This document shows, one piece after another, positions 27,232 through 33,287 of a stretch of DNA of 64,000 nt. This DNA is from CAZGZD01 sp964401915. GTDB lineage: Bacteria > Patescibacteriota > Microgenomatia > UBA1406 > GWC2-37-13. Each line of letters starts with the position of its first letter. The stretch's first letter is position 1. Location of the stretch: NCBI GenBank assembly GCA_964401915.1, contig CAYOAI010000001.1, positions 1 to 64,000 on the forward strand, in the 5' to 3' direction. The notes below the pieces were generated by a model, which was not told the origin of the DNA, did not search any database, and saw only the letters and a list, made by a program, of their open reading frames with translations. Both the position numbers and the translations under genes were made by a program.

Positions 27232-28014
27232 ATGAATCAGATAAATGCACTAATCTTGGGTATTGTTGAGGGGATCACAGAATTTTTACCCATCTCTTCC
27301 ACAGCCCACCTCCTTATTGCATCTCGCCTAATGCGTATTGTCCAGACGGATTTTGTCAAGGTATTTGAGGTGGCTATTCAATCGGGGGCAATTTTGGCCG
27401 TCTTTTTCTTATATATAGGTTTTTTTTTGAAAAATAAAGAAACTGTCAAATGGATTATCGTATCTTTTATTCCGACAGCTCTTGTTGGTCTTGCACTCCA
27501 TAAGATAATCAAAGGTGTTTTCTTTGAATCAATGGCGCTCATCATAATAAGCCTTTTTACAGTTGGTGTGATTTTTCTTGTGGTTGAGTACTTAATCAAA
27601 AAAGGAAAATTGCCACAGACAAAATCAATAAATAAGATGACTTTAAGGGATGCTCTATATATTGGTTTTGCGCAATCTTTGGCGGTTGTGCCTGGAGTAT
27701 CACGTGCTGGGATCGTCATCGTTGCTATGATGGGGCTTAAGTTTAAAAGAGAAGAAGCGGCTATATATTCTTTCCTTCTGGCCGTGCCTACAATATTTGC
27801 TGCAACTGCTCTGGATTTGTACCAGAGTAGGGAGATTTTATTGACAAGCGCGTCAAACGCATCATATCTTATGATTGGATTTGTTACTTCATTTGTCTTT
27901 GCATATATCTCAGTACGTTGGCTCATTGAATATCTCAAAAATCACACATTGGTTGGATTTGGTATTTATCGAATAGCATTGTCTATTTTTTTACTGCTTT
28001 TTTTATTACAATAA
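27232..28014 (+). CDS. uppP: Undecaprenyl-diphosphate phosphatase (UppP/BacA)
   Basis: 260 residues with about eight membrane segments and both family motifs: EGITEFLPISSTAHLL (residues 13-28) and PGVSRAG near residue 155, which carry the Glu, Ser and Arg of the active site. UppP removes a phosphate from undecaprenyl diphosphate so the carrier lipid can be reused after peptidoglycan or surface glycan is polymerised. It stands next to a GT4 gene transcribed the other way and before a tRNA cluster. The first motif has STAH where STGH is most common. Confidence 0.95.
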   Translation: MNQINALILGIVEGITEFLPISSTAHLLIASRLMRIVQTDFVKVFEVAIQSGAILAVFFLYIGFFLKNKETVKWIIVSFIPTALVGLALHKIIKGVFFESMALIIISLFTVGVIFLVVEYLIKKGKLPQTKSINKMTLRDALYIGFAQSLAVVPGVSRAGIVIVAMMGLKFKREEAAIYSFLLAVPTIFAATALDLYQSREILLTSASNASYLMIGFVTSFVFAYISVRWLIEYLKNHTLVGFGIYRIALSIFLLLFLLQ

Positions 28015-28025
28015 GGATCGCTTTT

Positions 28026-28096
28026 GGGCCTGTAGGTAAGTGGTATACCGCACCCTTCGCATGGGTGAGTTCGGGGTTCGATTCCCCGCAGGTCCA
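28026..28096 (+). tRNA. tRNA-Ala (anticodon CGC)
   Basis: A full cloverleaf: acceptor GGGCCTG (28026-28032) with CAGGTCC (28089-28095), anticodon stem CACCC/GGGTG with loop TTCGCAT (28056-28062, anticodon CGC), and T-arm CGGGG-TTCGATT-CCCCG. The third acceptor pair is G3-U70, the alanine identity element. A73 follows and no CCA is encoded. It starts 11 bases after the uppP stop. Confidence 0.9.
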
Positions 28097-28154
28097 CTTT
28101 TAGAACGACGTCAAAAGATGGTAAAGTTGAGCCCAGCGAAGCAAGTCGCTCAGG

Positions 28155-28160
28155 TATAAT
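28155..28160 (+). promoter_or_regulatory. -10 element before tRNA-Ile
   Basis: A perfect TATAAT, 11 bases before the first base of tRNA-Ile, so transcription would begin a few bases upstream of the mature 5' end. No good -35 is seen; the preceding sequence can form a small hairpin (TGAGC at 28128-28132 with GCTCA). Confidence 0.4.
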
Positions 28161-28171
28161 AAGGGGGAGCA

Positions 28172-28244
28172 GCGTCTGTAGCTCAGCGGTTAGAGCACCA
28201 TTCTTATAAAGTGGGGGTCGATGGTTCAAATCCATCCAGACGCA
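28172..28244 (+). tRNA. tRNA-Ile (anticodon UAU)
   Basis: Acceptor GCGTCTG (28172-28178) with CAGACGC (28237-28243); anticodon stem CCATT/AGTGG with loop CTTATAA (28203-28209), anticodon TAT at 28205-28207; T-arm GATGG-TTCAAAT-CCATC; A73, no CCA. Isoleucine is the only amino acid for this anticodon, which reads AUA directly. Most bacteria read AUA with a CAU tRNA changed by TilS, so this is unusual. Confidence 0.88.
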
Positions 28245-28261
28245 CCGTTCAGTAAAAGTAA

Positions 28262-28334
28262 GCAGAGGTAGCCAAGGTGGTCACGGCGGGGGTCTGAAAA
28301 ACCTCAGATGTCAGTTCGACTCTGACCCTCTGCA
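28262..28334 (+). tRNA. tRNA-Phe (anticodon GAA)
   Basis: Acceptor GCAGAGG (28262-28268) with CCTCTGC (28327-28333); anticodon stem GGGGT/ACCTC around loop CTGAAAA (28294-28300), anticodon GAA; T-arm GTCAG-TTCGACT-CTGAC; A73; no encoded CCA. It is third of four plus-strand tRNA genes and lies 17 bases after tRNA-Ile, so the two are probably cut from one transcript. Confidence 0.9.
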
Positions 28335-28357
28335 CAAGGTGTGGGGGAAAATTGTAA

Positions 28358-28429
28358 GCGGTGGTAGTTCAGTGGTAGAATGTCTCGTTGCCAACGAGAA
28401 GGTCGGGGGTTCGAATCCCCTCCACCGCT
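28358..28429 (+). tRNA. tRNA-Gly (anticodon GCC)
   Basis: Acceptor GCGGTGG (28358-28364) with CCACCGC (28422-28428); anticodon stem TCTCG/CGAGA with loop TTGCCAA, anticodon GCC; T-arm with GGGG-TTCGAAT-CCCC; U73, usual for bacterial tRNA-Gly; no encoded CCA. The last 17 tRNA bases plus one flanking C are repeated exactly at 28516-28533, 103 bases downstream. Confidence 0.93.
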
Positions 28430-28533
28430 CTGGTTCGACAAGCTCACCATTCGCGTGAGGTTGCCGAAGCAAATTAGATGGGAAATGAGAAGTTTACCCT
28501 GAGCCAAGTCGAAGGGAATCCCCTCCACCGCTC
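28413..28533 (+). repeat. 18-bp direct repeat of the tRNA-Gly 3' end flanking an 85-bp REP/MITE-like element
   Basis: GAATCCCCTCCACCGCTC occurs at 28413-28430 (end of tRNA-Gly) and at 28516-28533. The 85 bases between (28431-28515) have imperfect inverted ends: GGTTCGACAAGCTCACC at the left, and the complement of CCCTGAGCCAAGTCGAAGG at the right. Both have the TTCGAC..GCTCA core. An inner hairpin CTCAC/GTGAG lies near 28444-28460. This looks like a short non-coding insertion at a tRNA 3' end. The core sequence resembles small palindromic repeats I recall as common in Patescibacteria, but I cannot check copy number. Confidence 0.6.
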
Positions 28534-28541
28534 AGATTTAT

Positions 28542-28994
28542 ATGATATATAAAATTACAGTCGGTCTTTTGGTGATTGTGTTTATTGTTATAATAATTTC
28601 TATTATTAATGCTAAAAATAGCAACAACCCAAAAACTATGAATACAACAACGTCAAATCAGGGCAAGTCGTCTAAGTTGAAGATAGAAGACACGAAAGTA
28701 GGACGGGGCGTGGCGGTAAAAAGTGGTGACACGATCCTCATTCACTACAGAGGAACACTTACAAATGGGGCAGAATTTGACAACTCGTATAAGCGTGAGG
28801 AACCGTTTGAGACTGCAATTGGCGTAGGGCGCGTAATTGAAGGTTGGGACAAGGGAGTAATTGGTATGAAGGTTGGAGGCAAAAGGAAACTTACAATTCC
28901 ACCAGATATGGGATATGGTAGTCAGGGAGCGGGGGATGCTATTCCGCCCAACTCCACCCTTATCTTTGAGGTTGAACTCATGGGGATAAAGTAA
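28542..28994 (+). CDS. Membrane-anchored FKBP-type peptidyl-prolyl cis-trans isomerase
   Basis: 150 residues: an N-terminal membrane helix (about 5-23), a Ser/Thr/Asn-rich linker, and one FKBP domain (about 47-150). Conserved pocket residues are seen in HYRGTLTNGAEFDNS, GRVIEGWDKGVIGMKVGG, DMGYGSQGAGDAIPPNS and LIFEVELM (Tyr, Phe, Asp, Trp, Tyr and Phe of the pocket). It should speed proline isomerisation in exported proteins outside the membrane. The gene begins 8 bases after the downstream copy of the tRNA-Gly repeat, so its promoter may lie in the inserted element. Confidence 0.93.
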   Translation: MIYKITVGLLVIVFIVIIISIINAKNSNNPKTMNTTTSNQGKSSKLKIEDTKVGRGVAVKSGDTILIHYRGTLTNGAEFDNSYKREEPFETAIGVGRVIEGWDKGVIGMKVGGKRKLTIPPDMGYGSQGAGDAIPPNSTLIFEVELMGIK

Positions 28995-29009
28995 TCTTCT
29001 ATTTTTTTA

Positions 29010-29657
29010 CTACTTCTCAATATTTATCCCACGAATTTCCATTACCCGGAGCTTGTGTCCATCTGATTCAATCTTAATATTCGCCAGATTTTCCAACACT
29101 CCCCGCTGAAGGAGCTGTGGATAGGTAGCGTACTCAAGATATACAAGAAGAGCGCGGAGAATACCAGCATGGGTAACAAGGATAATATTTTGTTTTTTAT
29201 GTGACGCGGCAACTTTTTGTATATATGGGATAATCCGCTCAATAATCTGCGTGTATGATTCCACTTCAGGATGCTCTTCCAGTTGTGGCCAAAATTCTGA
29301 GATAGAGAGATGTGATAGTTCTGGGAAATGCTTATTTTGAATACTCTCAAGATCCATACCTTCAAACATTCCATAAGCTCTTTCCTGCAGTTTATCTGTG
29401 AGCTTTACTTGAAGATTTTTTTTAGAATAAATGAGACGTGCTGTTTGCTTAGCCCTGTGTAGATTGGATGAGTATATTGCGTCGATATCAAGCGTATTAA
29501 AAAATTTCGCTGCTTTTTGCGCCTGGGCAATACCATCTGTATTAAGCCCTACACCTTTGCGTCCTTGAAGTAACTTTTTCGTGTTCCAGTCGGTCTCTCC
29601 ATGACGAACTATATAGAGTGTGCAGAAATCATTGTATTTCTTTTTTGTTTGCATCAT
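29010..29657 (-). CDS. Histidine phosphatase family protein (phosphoglycerate mutase-like)
   Basis: 215 residues with the phosphohistidine motif YIVRHGETDWN near residue 17, the second Arg and Glu in SSNLHRAKQTARLI and LQERAYGMFEGMD, and the second His in VTHAGILRALLVY. These form the active site of the branch-1 histidine phosphatases, which include cofactor-dependent phosphoglycerate mutases, GpmB-like and sugar- or nucleotide-phosphatases. The short length and the LQGRKGVGLNTDG stretch suggest a phosphatase (CobC/PhoE-like) more than a glycolytic mutase. It follows the GT-C gene at 31113-29671 by 13 bases. Confidence 0.9.
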   Translation of the reverse strand: MMQTKKKYNDFCTLYIVRHGETDWNTKKLLQGRKGVGLNTDGIAQAQKAAKFFNTLDIDAIYSSNLHRAKQTARLIYSKKNLQVKLTDKLQERAYGMFEGMDLESIQNKHFPELSHLSISEFWPQLEEHPEVESYTQIIERIIPYIQKVAASHKKQNIILVTHAGILRALLVYLEYATYPQLLQRGVLENLANIKIESDGHKLRVMEIRGINIEK

Positions 29658-29670
29658 AGTCAGGAGATTT

Positions 29671-31113
29671 TTATTTAAATCTATAGATCTCGACCCATTG
29701 AGATTTATAGTAGAGATTTAGCTGCTTTTTAAGTGTATTAAGCTCAGTCGCTGGCATATCAGTATTGCCCTTCGCAGCAATCACATAGGATGCTTCATGC
29801 TGCCTTAGATCAAGCACAGACTGAGCGTTTGCTGCCACATCTGGGGGAGCTCCGAGCACCCATCCTTTGCGATGTGCAAGTAGTAGGGGGACTGAGTTCT
29901 GTGTTGCCAGATAGACTGTTTTTCCGTCCTTGGGAATATGTTTTTCTATTTCACTCGCTATTTTGAGCTGCTCCGGTGTCGTACTTACTGTGAAATAATA
30001 CTGACTTGTGCGGTATCCGTTGTATATCACCAGAAACACAATAGCAGCAGTAATTACTAAGCTCATCACTTTTGCCCTGTGCTTAATAATACCTAAAAAG
30101 TAAGATGCCCCATAAGCTGCCGTGATCACAATAGGCACGAGGTATACATCCGCATAGTATTGATGAATTATATTTCCATTTGGGGCAAAATACCAATACA
30201 CAGGGATTCCAACGAGCCAGAGAAGTAGAAATATGACTACTTTATTTCGTCTGATGCAAAAGCTCACGACTCCAAGTAGAGCAAAAAAGGAGATGGATTT
30301 CCCGACAACCTCTCCAACAATATTTTTTAGAATAAGGCGATCAATAAGGATGCTTTTCTGATATAGTAGATCGCGGCCTTGCAACACCCATTCTTCCCAT
30401 GTACTGTCGGCTTCGGGAAAGTGCCATTGCCACCATTTCCACATTTTATAAAAGGTAATACCACCAAAAGCCAAAAAGGGATATTCCCAAAGTTGCGCTT
30501 TATAAGTCCAGGCCAGAAATACAAACGAGGGCACGACAAGAATAATAAATGGCCGAGTCCCGATTGAGAGTGTGAGTGCCACAATGCTTGATGCAAAGAG
30601 CCAGATATTTTTATTCTCTTTCCACGACACATAGAGGGCCAGCGCAAGTAGTACGAGGGTGACTGCGAAGATATCGGGGTGGATTGCGTGACCCAAGAAA
30701 AATATTGATGCCGGAGCAAATGAATAGAAAAAGCTTGACCAAAAAGCTGTCTGTTCGTCGATAAATTTCTTGACGAATATATAGAGTGAGGTCACGGCTA
30801 CTATATATAGGAATATATTAAAAAGGTGCGCAACTTCTATATGGTAGCCAAACACTCTGTAGAGAAGTCCGATGACATATCCATATGTGGGGAATTCGAG
30901 GAAAAAATATCCATTGATATTGCCTTGAGGTCTGATGAGACTACTTTGTGGATAGAGGATATTGTGATTGGTGAAGGCGAAGTGGTAGGCGACGTTCTCG
31001 GTATCAGTCTGTCGCGTGATGTGGGCATCGATTGGTGGAAGGTGAAAGTTCTGGAAGCGGATTGCGCATCCGGCAAGAATAATAATTATGAGCAGTGCTT
31101 TTTTGAAGGACAT
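29671..31113 (-). CDS. GT-C membrane glycosyltransferase (GT39-like)
   Basis: 480 residues from ATG 31113, with about ten membrane segments. The first outer loop carries PPIDAHITRQTDTENV (D29, R34, Q35, D37), a variant seen in GT39-like CPR proteins, where RQTDT replaces the usual Asp-Glu. A longer reading to 31188 would run into tRNA-Ser and is rejected. A -10 TGCTATAAT lies 9 bases before ATG. It is isolated from the main glycan region by about 6 kb. Sugar and acceptor are unknown. Confidence 0.8.
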   Translation of the reverse strand: MSFKKALLIIIILAGCAIRFQNFHLPPIDAHITRQTDTENVAYHFAFTNHNILYPQSSLIRPQGNINGYFFLEFPTYGYVIGLLYRVFGYHIEVAHLFNIFLYIVAVTSLYIFVKKFIDEQTAFWSSFFYSFAPASIFFLGHAIHPDIFAVTLVLLALALYVSWKENKNIWLFASSIVALTLSIGTRPFIILVVPSFVFLAWTYKAQLWEYPFLAFGGITFYKMWKWWQWHFPEADSTWEEWVLQGRDLLYQKSILIDRLILKNIVGEVVGKSISFFALLGVVSFCIRRNKVVIFLLLWLVGIPVYWYFAPNGNIIHQYYADVYLVPIVITAAYGASYFLGIIKHRAKVMSLVITAAIVFLVIYNGYRTSQYYFTVSTTPEQLKIASEIEKHIPKDGKTVYLATQNSVPLLLAHRKGWVLGAPPDVAANAQSVLDLRQHEASYVIAAKGNTDMPATELNTLKKQLNLYYKSQWVEIYRFK

Positions 31114-31122
31114 TACCAAAAA

Positions 31123-31131
31123 ATTATAGCA
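31123..31131 (-). promoter_or_regulatory. Extended -10 promoter for the GT-C gene starting at 31113
   Basis: TGCTATAAT on the minus strand, 9 bases before ATG 31113, in the 23-bp gap after tRNA-Ser. The gene can therefore be transcribed apart from the tRNAs and with almost no leader. Confidence 0.5.
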
Positions 31132-31136
31132 CAGAG

Positions 31137-31221
31137 CGGAGAGGGTGGGATTCGAACCCACGAAGGTTTTATCCTTATCGGTTTTCAAGACCGACGCACT
31201 AGGCCACTATGCGACCTCTCC
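31137..31221 (-). tRNA. tRNA-Ser (anticodon UGA)
   Basis: Read on the minus strand: acceptor GGAGAGG with CCTCTCC, anticodon loop CTTGAAA (anticodon TGA), a long variable arm (AAGG..CCTT) as in class II tRNAs, T-arm GTGGG-TTCGAAT-CCCAC and G73, the serine discriminator. No CCA is encoded. Two hairpins abut its 5' end at 31221-31256. Confidence 0.92.
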
Positions 31222-31256
31222 TGCCTAAGACGGCAGGTCACCGTTTTAGGTGACCT
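31221..31256. other. Two tandem hairpins between tRNA-Cys and tRNA-Ser
   Basis: CTGCC/GGCAG (31221-31225 with 31232-31236) and an 8-bp perfect stem AGGTCACC/GGTGACCT (31235-31242 with 31249-31256). They share two bases, so only one may form fully at a time. They could guide cutting of the tRNA precursor or stop transcription after tRNA-Cys; there is no strong U-run on the minus strand. Confidence 0.4.
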
Positions 31257-31276
31257 TTCAATAAAAATATTTTATG

Positions 31277-31348
31277 AGGCTCGGAGGGGAATCGAACCCC
31301 TGCATAGCGGTTTTGCAGACCGCCGCGTTACCTCTTCGCCACCGAGCC
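31277..31348 (-). tRNA. tRNA-Cys (anticodon GCA)
   Basis: Minus strand: acceptor GGCTCGG with CCGAGCC, anticodon stem GCGGT/ACCGC with loop CTGCAAA (anticodon GCA), T-arm AGGGG-TTCGATT-CCCCT, U73 (a cysteine identity base). No CCA is encoded. Bases 5-26 of this tRNA are repeated exactly at 31428-31449. Confidence 0.93.
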
Positions 31349-31449
31349 AGCGAGCTTACAGAATACGGGATCCCGCACAACTTAGGCTAAATCTTTCGAT
31401 TTAGCTAATTGATGCTGGGACACACCCCCGCGTTACCTCTTCGCCACCG
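31323..31449 (-). repeat. 22-bp direct repeat from the 5' half of tRNA-Cys flanking an 83-bp insert
   Basis: Positions 31323-31344 (inside tRNA-Cys, D-arm and part of the acceptor) and 31428-31449 are identical over 22 bases, 105 bases apart. The insert between (31345-31427) carries the palindrome CGGGATCCCG, a hairpin GCTAAAT/ATTTAGC, and short inverted ends CCAGC (31347-31351) and GCTGG (31414-31418). It has the same plan as the tRNA-Gly repeat at 28413-28533 but a different sequence. Confidence 0.6.
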
Positions 31450-31512
31450 CACCACACGCTTTCATATTGTACCGCACCATCTGTTTATTCACAAATTGAT
31501 GGATATGTATCT

Positions 31513-31518
31513 TATACT
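31513..31518 (+). promoter_or_regulatory. -10 element for the YkuK-helicase operon
   Basis: TATACT, 7 bases before ATG 31526, predicting a leaderless message. No -35 was found at the usual distance. Confidence 0.45.
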
Positions 31519-31525
31519 ACTTACA

Positions 31526-32005
31526 ATGACTTCACACTTCATCAGCCCTACATACGGGAAGCTGTCAGTTGAGGAGCTCAAAAGTACGATCTCCAAATAC
31601 ATGGAGACCGACAAGGCAGGCAAGTATGAGATCGTGATTGGTACTGATTCCAAAAAGTCAAAGACCGATGGATACGACTTCGTCACAGTATTTGTTATAC
31701 ATCACCTGGGACATGGTGGGATATATTTCTGGAACAGGTCGCAGGTTGTCCAGAAGATGAGTCTTAAGGAGCGGATATATCGAGAGGCTCTTATGTCTCT
31801 TCAGAGTAGCGAGGACTTTATTAGCCTTTTCAAGACCAATGGCATAGGTCGCCAGAATGTACAGATTCATGTAGATATTGGTCCGCGTGGTGAGACTCGC
31901 ACGATGATTCAAGAGATTGTTGGTATGGTGCGTAGCAATGGATATGATGTCAAGACTAAGCCTTACGCTTTTGGCGCCTCAAATGTCGCAGATCGCCACA
32001 CTTAA
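31526..32005 (+). CDS. YkuK-family RNase H-like protein (DUF458)
   Basis: 159 residues. The start FISPTYGKLSVEEL, the acidic strand IVIGTDSKKS, IHVDIGPRGETR and the ending GASNVADRHT are the family's conserved blocks; structure comparisons place YkuK in the RNase H-like fold. The biochemical role is not settled. ATG 31526 is chosen because it starts at the conserved FxSPTYG block and sits 7 bases after a -10; the longer reading from 31409 crosses the tRNA-Cys repeat. Its stop overlaps the start of the helicase gene by one base (TAATG), so the two are translated together. Confidence 0.88.
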   Translation: MTSHFISPTYGKLSVEELKSTISKYMETDKAGKYEIVIGTDSKKSKTDGYDFVTVFVIHHLGHGGIYFWNRSQVVQKMSLKERIYREALMSLQSSEDFISLFKTNGIGRQNVQIHVDIGPRGETRTMIQEIVGMVRSNGYDVKTKPYAFGASNVADRHT

Positions 32006-33210
32006 TGATAACCCTTTCCCCAGATCAGAGGCGAACACTTGATGCTATTCTTGCGTGGTACAAACAGAACTCCATCAAAGACACAAAAGTCGAAGGCAAT
32101 ACATCAGCTAATCAGCCCTTCATCACCCTTGGGGGATACGCAGGTACTGGCAAAACTACACTTATTATCATCATCAGGCAGCAGCTTGCCACACTCAATA
32201 AAGATCTTAAAGTCGGGTTTGCCAGCTACACCGGTAAAGCCGCACGAGTGCTTCGGATCAAGCTATCTGAGCAAAAGGTAATCCTACCGCAAGACACTGT
32301 CGGCACAATCCACTCGCTGATTTATTCGCCAATTGTCAATGATAGGGAGGAGATCATTGGCTGGAAAAAGAAGGATAAGATCGATCGGGCACTTATCATC
32401 ATCGATGAAGCCTCGATGGTCGATGAGTCGATCTGGCAACATTTACTCTCATACAATGTGCCCATTGTAGTCGTTGGAGATCATGGGCAGCTACCTCCAA
32501 TAAGTGGCAACTTTAATCTTATGCAAACGCCTCAGTTGCAGCTTGAGCAGATCCATAGACAAGCTGAGGAAAATCCTATTATCGGCTTGTCAATTCAAGC
32601 ACGTGAACGCGGACTGATTCGTACAGGTGTGTACTCAGACACAGTACGAAAATATAATCTCAATGATCCTGAGTCAGGGGAGATTGTGGAGGAGCTTTTG
32701 GCTACTTGCGACGACGACACACTTGTGCTTTGTGGTTACAACACGACTCGTGTACGACTCAATAATCATATTCGTACCATCCGAGGATTTGAGTCGCCAG
32801 ATCCGACGCCTGGAGATCGAGTGATCTGCCTGCGCAACAACCACAGAAAAAATATTTTCAATGGTATGCTTGGGACAATTCAGACTATTGAAGATGCCGA
32901 CGAAGACTGGTATATGGCGACAATCGCCCTTGATGATGAGAATGGTATATATAAAGGTCTTATATCCAGATCTCAATTTGGCGAGAAAGAATCGCTCAAC
33001 TTTACCAACCGTCGGTCTGCGATCATGCGGGGAGATTTATTTAATTTTGGCTATGCACTGACAGTCCATAAGGCGCAGGGGAGCCAGGCGAAGCGCGTGA
33101 TACTATTTGAGGAGCGGTTCGGCAAGATGTCCGATGAGCAGTGGCGAAGATGGCTGTATACGGCCGTTACTCGCGCTGCGGAAGAGCTGTACATCTTCGC
33201 GCGGGAGTAA
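32005..33210 (+). CDS. SF1B DNA helicase, RecD2/Dda-like
   Basis: 401 residues. Motifs in order: Q-like LSPDQRRTLDAI, Walker A GGYAGTGKTT (I), GFASYTGKAARVL (Ia), IIIDEASMVD (II), VVVGDHGQLPPI (III), ALTVHKAQGSQ (V) and LYTAVTRAAEELYIF (VI). The layout matches RecD2 and phage T4 Dda, which unwind DNA 5' to 3', with a short SH3-like insert between IV and V. It is shorter than RecD2 (no N-terminal extension) and not part of a RecBC complex. It follows YkuK by a one-base overlap, suggesting a nuclease-helicase pair acting in replication or repair. Confidence 0.92.
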   Translation: MITLSPDQRRTLDAILAWYKQNSIKDTKVEGNTSANQPFITLGGYAGTGKTTLIIIIRQQLATLNKDLKVGFASYTGKAARVLRIKLSEQKVILPQDTVGTIHSLIYSPIVNDREEIIGWKKKDKIDRALIIIDEASMVDESIWQHLLSYNVPIVVVGDHGQLPPISGNFNLMQTPQLQLEQIHRQAEENPIIGLSIQARERGLIRTGVYSDTVRKYNLNDPESGEIVEELLATCDDDTLVLCGYNTTRVRLNNHIRTIRGFESPDPTPGDRVICLRNNHRKNIFNGMLGTIQTIEDADEDWYMATIALDDENGIYKGLISRSQFGEKESLNFTNRRSAIMRGDLFNFGYALTVHKAQGSQAKRVILFEERFGKMSDEQWRRWLYTAVTRAAEELYIFARE

Positions 33211-33219
33211 CACATAAAG

Positions 33220-33254
33220 AAATCAAATTTCGCGCAGAATATAAATTTGGATTT
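33220..33254. terminator. Possible bidirectional terminator between convergent genes
   Basis: An AT-rich hairpin: AAATC-AAATTT (33220-33230) pairs with AAATTTGGATTT (33243-33254) with one bulge. It lies between the helicase stop and the end of the convergent Lon-like gene. Its stem is weak and there is no separate U-run. Confidence 0.3.
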
Positions 33255-33287
33255 GACATGCTTCGCTAAATTAAAACACTCCTGAAG

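Noticed and set aside
27966..28528. Two reverse-strand reading frames across the tRNA cluster
   Set aside because: They are antisense to tRNA-Ala/Ile and tRNA-Gly and read as the well-known spurious peptides such as DSNPRPSRWQ that tRNA genes produce. No coding features.
30826..31404. 192-residue plus-strand reading frame
   Set aside because: Antisense to the GT-C gene start and to tRNA-Ser and tRNA-Cys; contains tRNA-derived peptide GGIRTHEGF. The GT-C and tRNA assignments are far better.
31409..31525. N-terminal extension of the YkuK gene
   Set aside because: It is encoded by the tRNA-Cys repeat copy and lies upstream of the -10; the family starts at the FxSPTYG block.
33211..33287. A frameshifted Lon protease domain after the ATPase core
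   Set aside because: The downstream sequence is a short AT-rich gap and then the convergent helicase; no protease-domain sequence is present in any frame.
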